From JBGSLA01 sp041740935 (GTDB lineage Bacteria; Desulfobacterota; Desulfobaccia; Desulfobaccales; 0-14-0-80-60-11): DNA of 5,349 bases. The stretch lies in assembly GCA_041740935.1 (NCBI GenBank), contig JBGSLA010000127.1, positions 1-5,349 on the forward strand, given 5' to 3'. Made by a program: the position numbers and the translations under genes. This document shows, one piece after another, positions 1 to 5,048 of the stretch (position 1 is its first letter; each line of letters begins with the position of its first letter). The notes beneath the pieces were generated by a model. That model saw only the letters and a list, made by a program, of their open reading frames with translations, made no database searches and was not told the origin of the DNA.

Positions 1-1890
1 CCCCATGCCCGCCATGAACGCGGCGATGAGCAGGCCCAACTGGCGGTACAAGAGCCCCAGGTGAATCTGACACAGAATCAGGACGATGACCTCCAGGGCC
101 ATGGCCCCCAGCCCCATGATCAGCACCTGGGCCAGATACACCCCGTCGGGCCGCCGCCGGAGCCCGGCCAGCCCCAGCAGGCCCGCCAGGCCCAGGCCGG
201 CCCAGAGCCACAGGGGCGGAATTTTTTTCAGGGCCAGAAGGACCTCTTTCACCGGCAGGCCTTCCAGCGCGCCGGTGAGGATCAGGTCGTACAAAAAGCT
301 TTGGGGGGTGAGGTCGAGGTTTATCTCGGGGGGGTGCCGGGTCAGCAGCCGGCGCACGTATTCCTGGCGGGGGATGGACATATCGGCCACCAGGTAATAT
401 TCCCGGACATAATCCAGCGCCAGGCCCCGTTCGGCCAGCCGGGCGGTGAGGACCTGGGGATCGCGCCCCAAAAGGCCGGGGCTGGGGCTGGCGAAAAACC
501 GCACCCGCTCCCCGGGAAAAACCAGGACCTCGGGGAAAATTTGGGCCAGGGTGTGGTAACTCAGGGCCAGATAGGAGGCCCGCAGGGGATTGAGGCCGGT
601 TTCGCCGCCGGTCAGGGTGAAACTGAAAACGCCCTGGGGCTCAAGGCGCCGGGCCACGGTGGCGAAAAACTCCCGGGTGTAGAAGCGGTTCAATTGGGCG
701 CTCCCCGGCTCGGGAAGATTCATGAGAATAACGTCGTAGCGGCTGTCACCCGCGGCCAAAAAGCGCCGGGCGTCCTGAAAAATGAGGGCTACCCTCGGGT
801 CCCGCAAGGGGAGGGCCGCGGCCTCCGGGACCAGCCGCGCCACCAGGCGCACCAGATCGGGGTCCAGCTCCACATAATCGATCCGGGAAATGCTTGTGGT
901 CTTCAGGGCTTCGGGGATCAGCCCCGCGGCCCCGCCCCCCACCAGGAGAATTTTCCGGGGATGGGGATGTTGCAGCAAACCCAGATGGACCGCCATTTCC
1001 GCGGAATAGGGGTCGGGGTGGGTGAAATGCCAGACCCGGTTGGCAAAAAAACTCAGCTGCTCCGCCTCCCGGGTGGCGGTGAGCAGGGCATAGGGCGAAT
1101 CCAGGGCGGCAATCACGGTGCGGCCGGGCCACTGCGCCTGTCGGGAAAACCGTTCCAGCGCCGGGGAAAAAACCAGGGAAGCCCCGAGGGCCAAAAGACT
1201 TGCCCCGAAGCCCAGACGGGCGGCCCATCCGGGGGGCGGCGCCAGTACCCAGGCGATCAGGGTCAGGCCGAAGCCGGCCCCCAGCCCCAGGGTCAGGGAA
1301 GAATATTGCCCCACCAGAAAAAAATGCAGCAGGCACACACCCAGGGCGGCGCCCAGGGCTTCCAGGCCATACACCCGGCCGGTGGCTCCCAGGGGCTCCC
1401 GGGACCGCCAGACACTTGTGGCGAAGGGGAAAAAGCAGCCGGAAACCAGGCAGAAGGGGGCCAACAGCGCCAAAAACAGGACCAGGGCTGAGCCCGGCGG
1501 CAAAGACTGGCCCAAGGCCTGGGGCGCCAGGGTGGGGAGGGCCCGGGCCAGGAGCAGCGTCCCCGGCAAAAGCCAGGCCAATATCGCCAGCAAGCCCGCC
1601 AGGGCTGCAGGGCCGGGGAAGCGCCGGGCCGCCAGCCAGCCCCCCAGAAGGCTCCCCAGGCCGGTCCAGAACAGCCAGCACCACAGCCCCAGGGCCAGCT
1701 TGAGCTCCTGACCCTGGGCCAAAACCAGAATTTCCCGGAGAATAAGAACCTGGCCGGCCAGGGTGGCGGCGCCGTAGGCCAGCACGAGAGGCCCCAGGGG
1801 CCGGGGTGTAGGGGTTTCGGGTTTCAGGTTTCGGGTTTCGGGAAAAAACAAGGAGAAAAACTTGGACTTTGAGCGTTTCGTTGGTTTCAT
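1..1890 (-). CDS. Membrane-embedded spermidine-synthase-like protein (fused MFS/SpmSyn type), 3' end cut by window
   Basis: The minus-strand frame is open from 1890 to the window edge, giving 630 codons without a stop. Numbering from ATG 1890, about six or seven hydrophobic segments fill residues 31-245. A Rossmann methyltransferase-fold domain follows: LLVGGGAAGLI at 315-325 (nucleotide/SAM-type loop), VELDPDL at 340-346 and FQDARRFL at 371-378. Then comes YDVILMNLPEP at 385-395 with QLNRFYTREFF just after. Residues from about 555 onward are again hydrophobic and end in a stretch like LGLLIAAFMAGMG, typical of the C-terminal half of these fusions. True spermidine synthases carry Asp where this protein has Asn391 and Glu394, so aminopropyl transfer to putrescine is doubtful; the real reaction of this family is not known to me. 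The start is uncertain. ATG 1890 has no clear Shine-Dalgarno, and residues 1-30 are low-complexity and include a heptamer repeat. GTG 1785 is an alternative just before the first conserved hydrophobic segment. Confidence 0.88.
   Translation of the reverse strand, partial: MKPTKRSKSKFFSLFFPETRNLKPETPTPRPLGPLVLAYGAATLAGQVLILREILVLAQGQELKLALGLWCWLFWTGLGSLLGGWLAARRFPGPAALAGLLAILAWLLPGTLLLARALPTLAPQALGQSLPPGSALVLFLALLAPFCLVSGCFFPFATSVWRSREPLGATGRVYGLEALGAALGVCLLHFFLVGQYSSLTLGLGAGFGLTLIAWVLAPPPGWAARLGFGASLLALGASLVFSPALERFSRQAQWPGRTVIAALDSPYALLTATREAEQLSFFANRVWHFTHPDPYSAEMAVHLGLLQHPHPRKILLVGGGAAGLIPEALKTTSISRIDYVELDPDLVRLVARLVPEAAALPLRDPRVALIFQDARRFLAAGDSRYDVILMNLPEPGSAQLNRFYTREFFATVARRLEPQGVFSFTLTGGETGLNPLRASYLALSYHTLAQIFPEVLVFPGERVRFFASPSPGLLGRDPQVLTARLAERGLALDYVREYYLVADMSIPRQEYVRRLLTRHPPEINLDLTPQSFLYDLILTGALEGLPVKEVLLALKKIPPLWLWAGLGLAGLLGLAGLRRRPDGVYLAQVLIMGLGAMALEVIVLILCQIHLGLLYRQLGLLIAAFMAGMG
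1813..1840. repeat. Four-copy heptamer tandem array (GGTTTCG/A)
   Basis: Four consecutive 7-base units read GGTTTCG, GGTTTCA, GGTTTCG, GGTTTCG on the plus strand, followed by GGG. The array lies in the open minus frame of the membrane protein and would encode a Pro-Glu-Thr/Leu-Lys-Pro-Glu stretch near its N-terminus. If translation instead begins at GTG 1785, the array lies in the leader. Confidence 0.9.
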
Positions 1891-1931
1891 TTCAAAGAGA
1901 ACTCGGTATGAGAAAAGACGGGGAAGAGGGG

Positions 1932-2041
1932 ACCATGTAACCCCCCGATTCAGGCTAATAAATATGCTTTTACTGACTGCTGACTGCTGACTGCTGACTG
2001 CTCCCGTACCATGGGGCCCGCCGACTCAGGCTAATGGATAT
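1932..2041. repeat. Imperfect 34-bp direct repeat pair duplicating the response-regulator 3' end
   Basis: Positions 1932-1965 and 2008-2041 align without gaps at 27 of 34 bases, including an identical 10-base core (TCAGGCTAAT). The right copy contains the stop codon (2031-2033) and last codons of the response regulator. The left copy is a diverged duplicate in non-coding DNA 76 bp away. A TGACTGC heptamer array sits between the two copies. Confidence 0.7.
1974..2001. repeat. Four-copy heptamer tandem array (TGACTGC)
   Basis: Four exact units of TGACTGC occupy 1974-1980, 1981-1987, 1988-1994 and 1995-2001, with a partial ACTGC-like lead-in. The array lies between the two minus-strand genes. 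It resembles the heptameric short tandemly repeated sequences (STRR) described in cyanobacteria, though I have no evidence of shared origin. Confidence 0.95.
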
Positions 2042-3407
2042 CGTACCGCTTCAGTTTTTCCCTGAGGGTCTTGCGGTCGATGCCCAGGGCCTTGGCGGTG
2101 TCGCTTTTGTGGCCCCTGAATTTCTGGAAGATGCGCCGGATATGCTCCCGCTCCAGATCCTTCAGGTCCAGGGAGGCGCTTTCCGAGGGCGGCGCCAAAA
2201 AGAGGCCGGCGTAAGCCAGGTCCTCGGGCTCCAGGTACGGCCCGGTGCTCAGCACTACCAGCCGCTCCACGGTATTTTCCAGTTCCCGCACATTCCCCGG
2301 CCAGTCATGGCGCATGAAGACCTCCCGGGCGGCGGGGGACATGCCTTTGATCTGATGGCCCTGCTTGTGAATCCGGCGGTTGTATTTGGTCAGAAAGTGG
2401 TCCACCAAAAGGGGAATGTCGTCTTTGCGCTCCCGCAACGGCGGGATGTGCAGGCTCACCACGTTCAGCCGGTAAAACAGGTCGCCCCGGAAGGAGCCCT
2501 CCTGGATGGCCAGAGTCAAATCCCGGTTGGTGGCCGCGATGAGACGCACGTCCACGGTGATGACCCGGTGGCTGCCGACCTTGGACACCTTGCGCTCTTC
2601 CACCGCCCTGAGAAGCTTGGCCTGCACCTCGAGTGAAATATTGCTGATTTCGTCGAAGAACAGGGTGCCGTGCTGGGCCAGTTCGAATTTGCCCACCTTG
2701 TTGGCGTCCGCGCCGGTGAAGGCCCCCTTGACGTGGCCGAAGAGCTCGCTCTCGAACAGGGTTTCCACCAGGGTGCCGCAATCCACGGTGATGAAGGGCC
2801 GCTTGGCCCGGAAACTGAGCTGGTGAACCTGCCGGGCGATGATGCTCTTGCCGGTGCCGGATTCCCCGGTGATGAGCACGGTGGAGTCGGCCCCCGCCAC
2901 CCGGGAGACCATTTCCATGACCCGGCCCATGGACTCGCTTTGGTAAACCACCGTGCCCCGGCCGTCCTTGGAGGTGAGCTCCTGGCGCAGATAGAGGTTT
3001 TCCAGATTGAGCCGCCGCTTTTCCAGGGAGCGGGTGACCACGGTGCGCAGGTCATCGGGGGCAAAGGGCTTGGAGAGAAAGTGGGATGCCCCGGCCTTCA
3101 TGGCTTCCACCGCAGTGGGGATGGAGCCGTAGCCGGTGATAATGATGACTTCACAGTTGGTGTCCAGGGATTTGATCTTTTTGAGGGCTTCCAGGCCGTC
3201 CAGGTCCGGCATCACCAAATCCAACAGGATAATGTCAAAGGAGCGCTTCTCCACCAGGCCCAGCCCCTGGCGGGCGTTGGCGGCCTCCTCCACCTGAAAG
3301 CCCTGGCGGGTCAAAATCTGGCGGCAGGCGTCCCGCATGGTTTTGTCGTCATCCACCACCAGAATCTGGGCCTGCAAGGTGTTCCCGGAAAATGCTCCCT
3401 TCCCCAT
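2031..3407 (-). CDS. Sigma-54-dependent response regulator (NtrC/AtoC type: REC, AAA+, Fis-type HTH)
   Basis: This complete 458-residue protein has the standard three-domain layout and length of NtrC-family activators. The receiver domain (about 14-130) has the acidic pocket D19-D21, phosphoacceptor D63 in ILLDLVMPD, T91 and K113. The AAA+ domain (about 155-385) has Walker A GESGTGKS at 181-188, the sigma-54-contacting GAFTGA loop at 228-233, Walker B TLFFDE at 248-253, the arginine-rich FRGDLFYRLN segment at 306-315 and WPGNVREL at 369-376. The Fis-type helix-turn-helix occupies about 419-458. All catalytic and sigma-54 contact motifs are intact, so it should activate sigma-54 promoters when phosphorylated. 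No partner histidine kinase is visible and its targets are unknown. ATG 3407 is preceded by only a weak AGGT Shine-Dalgarno, but a strong promoter lies at the right distance. The membrane protein begins 140 bp downstream in the same direction. Confidence 0.97.
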   Translation of the reverse strand: MGKGAFSGNTLQAQILVVDDDKTMRDACRQILTRQGFQVEEAANARQGLGLVEKRSFDIILLDLVMPDLDGLEALKKIKSLDTNCEVIIITGYGSIPTAVEAMKAGASHFLSKPFAPDDLRTVVTRSLEKRRLNLENLYLRQELTSKDGRGTVVYQSESMGRVMEMVSRVAGADSTVLITGESGTGKSIIARQVHQLSFRAKRPFITVDCGTLVETLFESELFGHVKGAFTGADANKVGKFELAQHGTLFFDEISNISLEVQAKLLRAVEERKVSKVGSHRVITVDVRLIAATNRDLTLAIQEGSFRGDLFYRLNVVSLHIPPLRERKDDIPLLVDHFLTKYNRRIHKQGHQIKGMSPAAREVFMRHDWPGNVRELENTVERLVVLSTGPYLEPEDLAYAGLFLAPPSESASLDLKDLEREHIRRIFQKFRGHKSDTAKALGIDRKTLREKLKRYDIH

Positions 3408-3439
3408 ACAACCTGTTGTTATTCCATAAATTTTAGTTT

Positions 3440-3469
3440 ATTGTAGAAAAAATCACCTGCGGTTGTCAA
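3440..3469 (-). promoter_or_regulatory. Sigma-70-type promoter of the response regulator
   Basis: On the minus strand a perfect -35 TTGACA (3469-3464) and a -10 TACAAT (3445-3440, five of six consensus bases) are separated by 18 bp. The predicted start near 3433 leaves a leader of about 26 nt before ATG 3407. The region is distinctly AT-rich compared with its surroundings. Basic expression therefore appears to be housekeeping. Confidence 0.7.
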
Positions 3470-3570
3470 GTAAAAGGGTTCTCGGCCTGAGCGGGAATCA
3501 ATCCGGAACTGACAAGTCATACGGTTTTCGGGAAAATTGGAGGAAACTAAAGAGCCTCCAGGAAAATGTA

Positions 3571-3615
3571 GCCGCAGGCTTCAGCCTGCGTTTGCACAGG
3601 CTGGAAAGCCTGTGC
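3571..3615. repeat. Pair of adjacent palindromic hairpin repeats
   Basis: Two near-abutting inverted repeats are present. CGCAGGCT/AGCCTGCG (3573-3580 and 3583-3590) can fold as a 7-bp stem with a TTCA loop. GCACAGGC/GCCTGTGC (3594-3601 and 3608-3615) has a 6-nt loop. Related palindromes recur at 4503-4891, so these belong to a dispersed REP-like family and are probably not specific regulators of the flanking genes. Confidence 0.8.
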
Positions 3616-3616
3616 C

Positions 3617-3650
3617 ACCGGGGTTTATTTTTCCGGCATGGGGCCCCGGT
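3617..3650. repeat. Inverted repeat with 20-nt loop upstream of the CCG gene
   Basis: ACCGGGG (3617-3623) and CCCCGGT (3644-3650) are perfect 7-bp complements. They directly follow the hairpin pair and end 40 bp before the GTG start of the next gene. This could be the tail of the same repeat element or a leader stem-loop. No T-tract follows, so it is not a standard terminator. Confidence 0.45.
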
Positions 3651-3679
3651 TCATAACCTTAATCCTGCAAGTGGCCCTC

Positions 3680-3683
3680 AGGA
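3680..3683 (+). promoter_or_regulatory. Ribosome binding site for the GTG start at 3690
   Basis: AGGA lies 6 nt before GTG 3690. No in-frame ATG is near, and the protein aligns with LutA/YkgE proteins from this position, so the Shine-Dalgarno supports the GTG start. Confidence 0.7.
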
Positions 3684-3689
3684 AAAAAA

Positions 3690-4406
3690 GTGAATTTTCA
3701 GTCCGTCACCATCTTTATCCCCTGCTTCATTAACCAGGTTTTCCCCCACCTCGGGGAGGCAGTGGTGGAGATTCTCGATCGGCTGGGGGTCAGGTGGCGT
3801 TATCCGGAGGAGCAGACCTGCTGCGGCCAGTTCGCCCTGTCGGCCGGGGACCTGGATACAGGCCGGCGTCTGGCCCGGCACTTTGTCCGGGTTTTTCAAG
3901 GGCATGGCCCTATTGTCTGTCCCAGCGCCTCCTGTGTCCTCACAGTGCGCCGGGACTACCCGGACCTGGAGGCCGACCCCCTGGCCCGCCGGGAGGTCCT
4001 GGCCGTTACCTCCCGGGTTTTGGAATTGAGCGAATGGCTGGCGGGCCGGGGGCCCCTTCCCTGGCAGCCGCAATTCGAAGGTGTCCTGGCCCTGCACCGC
4101 TCCTGCAAGGCCAGGGAATTGGGGGCGTTGCCGGCCGCGGCGCAGCTTTTGGACCAGGTGGCGGGGCTCACGCTCACCAACATTTCCCCCTACTACAGCT
4201 GCTGCGGCTTCGGAGGGGTTTTTAAGGCCCAGCACCCGGACCTGGCCCGGAACATAGGAGAAGCCTATCTGGACGCGGTCCTGGCCACCGGGGCCGCGGG
4301 GCTGGTGTCCCTGGACGCCAGTTGTTTTCTCCACCTTAAGGGCGTGGCCGCGGCCAGGGGGTTTGACCTGGAATTTTACCACCTGGCCGAGATTCTTTTA
4401 GGGTAG
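3690..4406 (+). CDS. LutA/YkgE-like (Fe-S)-binding protein with two CCG (cysteine-rich) domains
   Basis: This complete 238-residue protein matches the usual length of LutA/YkgE and has two CCG repeats. Repeat one has C12, then C44-C45-G, then C77 and C82 (CPSASC). Repeat two has C139 in LHRSC, then C171-C172-G in YYSCCGFGGVF, then C212. In each repeat the first Cys and the CC pair are separated by 31 residues, the classic CCG spacing. CCG domains bind iron-sulfur clusters in heterodisulfide-reductase B, glycolate-oxidase and lactate-utilisation subunits. LutA works with LutB and LutC in L-lactate oxidation, but neither follows here: 642 bp of repeats comes next. C77 stands where LutA proteins I recall have Ser, so cluster ligation may differ. 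The family assignment is firm. A lactate-specific role is only possible, and a stand-alone electron-transfer or disulfide-reductase-like role is equally open. The protein is likely cytoplasmic, with no signal peptide. Start is GTG with a good AGGA site. Confidence 0.93.
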   Translation: MNFQSVTIFIPCFINQVFPHLGEAVVEILDRLGVRWRYPEEQTCCGQFALSAGDLDTGRRLARHFVRVFQGHGPIVCPSASCVLTVRRDYPDLEADPLARREVLAVTSRVLELSEWLAGRGPLPWQPQFEGVLALHRSCKARELGALPAAAQLLDQVAGLTLTNISPYYSCCGFGGVFKAQHPDLARNIGEAYLDAVLATGAAGLVSLDASCFLHLKGVAAARGFDLEFYHLAEILLG

Positions 4407-4502
4407 TTCCTCATGGGGCCGGCGAACCACCCGTAAAACATGAAAAGATTTTCTGGGGGGCGGGCTGGGGAAACGGTGTTGGCCCCCGCCGGACCCTCTT
4501 TT

Positions 4503-4565
4503 TGAACCGGGACCACAGGCATCTTGCCTGTGCCGCACAGGCTGGAAGATTGTGCTCCCGGTTCA
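4503..4565. repeat. Composite palindrome: 10-bp outer inverted repeat enclosing two hairpins
   Basis: TGAACCGGGA (4503-4512) is perfectly complementary to TCCCGGTTCA (4556-4565). Inside lie a perfect hairpin CACAGGCA-TCT-TGCCTGTG (4514-4532) and an imperfect one from 4535 to 4555. The second is a degenerate relative of the hairpin at 3594-3615. The whole could fold as a three-way junction. Confidence 0.75.
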
Positions 4566-4618
4566 GGGGGTGGGGAAGGGGGCGTGGGGAAAGCTGCAAA
4601 GGCCTCCAACCCTGGTAG

Positions 4619-4637
4619 CACGGGCTTCCAGCCCGTG
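4619..4637. repeat. Palindromic hairpin repeat
   Basis: CACGGGCT and AGCCCGTG are perfect 8-bp arms around a TCC loop. The core is similar to the other hairpins in this region. Confidence 0.75.
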
Positions 4638-4722
4638 GGCGCCCCTCTCCCCCACAAAAAAACTTTTCAGAGCAGTCCCTCATGAGCCTGAGGCTCTCTC
4701 AAAACCAGGAGAAAATCGGTGG

Positions 4723-4772
4723 GGCGGGCCTCCGTGCCCGCCGAAACATTGGGCGGCCAGAGACGGCCGCCC
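4723..4772. repeat. Two GC-rich palindromes in tandem
   Basis: GGCGGGC/GCCCGCC (4723-4729 and 4736-4742, 6-nt loop) is followed 8 bp later by GGGCGGCC/GGCCGCCC (4751-4758 and 4765-4772, 6-nt loop). Both are perfect and both have 6-nt spacers. Confidence 0.75.
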
Positions 4773-4789
4773 TACCGGAAGACCCCTAG

Positions 4790-4806
4790 GGCGTGCCGTG
4801 CACGCC
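4790..4806. repeat. Palindromic hairpin repeat
   Basis: GGCGTGC (4790-4796) and GCACGCC (4800-4806) form a perfect 7-bp stem with a CGT loop. Confidence 0.6.
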
Positions 4807-4813
4807 AATGGCA

Positions 4814-4832
4814 GCTGAAGCCTGCGGCTACA
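4814..4832. repeat. Inverted exact copy of the 19-bp segment at 3567-3585
   Basis: The 19 bases from 4814 to 4832 are the exact reverse complement of 3567-3585, which includes the left part of the hairpin at 3573-3590. The two copies face each other across the CCG gene. This copy lacks the right half of the hairpin. Confidence 0.85.
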
Positions 4833-4865
4833 ATTTGCCAAAAGCTATGAAGAGAAGGACAAAAA

Positions 4866-4891
4866 GGCGGGAGGCGCTTCGCTTTCCCGCC
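4866..4891. repeat. Palindromic hairpin repeat
   Basis: GGCGGGA (4866-4872) and TCCCGCC (4885-4891) form a perfect 7-bp stem around a 12-nt loop that itself contains GCG-CTT-CGC. No T-tract follows, so it is not a clear terminator. Confidence 0.65.
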
Positions 4892-4973
4892 CTACAGCCC
4901 TTGGAACCTTAAACTTTAAAGAACAGACAGAATTTCCCCGGAAAAATTTTTTTTACAAAGGAAATCGGCTCCC

Positions 4974-5014
4974 TTGACTTAAATCAGGGCGGCCCCCGGC
5001 GGCGTGATTACAAT
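4974..5014 (+). promoter_or_regulatory. Candidate activator-dependent promoter with CRP/FNR-like dyad
   Basis: TTGAC-TTAA-ATCAG at 4974-4987 matches eight of ten fixed bases of the FNR dyad (TTGAT-N4-ATCAA). A -10 TACAAT lies at 5009-5014 with no recognisable -35 at the normal spacing. A start near 5021 would put the dyad centre at about -40.5, the class II activator position. The leader would be about 28 nt and contains the ribosome binding site. Confidence 0.5.
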
Positions 5015-5036
5015 ATCTTTAAAACCACCAACCTTC

Positions 5037-5040
5037 AGGA
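5037..5040 (+). promoter_or_regulatory. Ribosome binding site of the ferredoxin gene
   Basis: AGGA, extended to AGGAAAG, lies 8 nt before ATG 5049 and fixes this start. Confidence 0.75.
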
Positions 5041-5048
5041 AAGAAACC

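Larger units (their letters stand above)
4407..5048. other. 642-bp gene-free region packed with short palindromes, ending in a promoter
   Basis: I see no credible gene here. The short open frames on both strands translate the GC-rich palindromes themselves. From 4459 to 4503 a GC-rich imperfect stem (GGCGGG 4459-4464, CCCGCC 4485-4490) precedes a short T run and might terminate the upstream gene, but weakly. Positions 4503-4891 hold a dense series of inverted repeats listed separately. Positions 4900-4973 are AT-rich and otherwise unremarkable. Positions 4974-5048 hold the promoter and leader of the ferredoxin gene. Confidence 0.75.

Noticed and set aside
61..1491. Long plus-strand open frame (476 codons)
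   Set aside because: It is antisense to the membrane protein, whose minus frame shows clear family motifs. The plus product is Gln/Gly/Pro-rich with no recognisable domain, typical of a GC-rich shadow.
746..1684. Minus-strand open frame of 312 codons
   Set aside because: It is out of frame with the recognisable spermidine-synthase-like sequence and translates to Gly/Pro-rich low-complexity protein.
1974..2001. CRISPR-like regular repeat
   Set aside because: The units are contiguous heptamers with no spacers, so it is a simple tandem repeat.
2034..3446. Two plus-strand open frames (2034-2636 and 2670-3446)
   Set aside because: Both are antisense shadows of the response regulator, with no domain of their own.
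3509..3537. Possible plus-strand promoter (CTGACA, 17 bp, GAAAAT) for the CCG gene
   Set aside because: The -10 matches only four of six consensus bases and lies far from the start codon, with hairpins between.
3463..3693. Small plus-strand open frame of 76 codons
   Set aside because: It translates the palindromic repeats, lacks a convincing ribosome binding site and overlaps the start of the real gene.
4376..4818. Short open frames on both strands across the palindrome cluster
   Set aside because: Their products are direct translations of hairpin repeats, a well-known source of spurious gene calls.
4933..4955. TTTCC-CC-GGAAA followed by a T-run, terminator-like
   Set aside because: The stem is too short and the loop only two bases. 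It lies in an AT-rich stretch far from the upstream stop codon.
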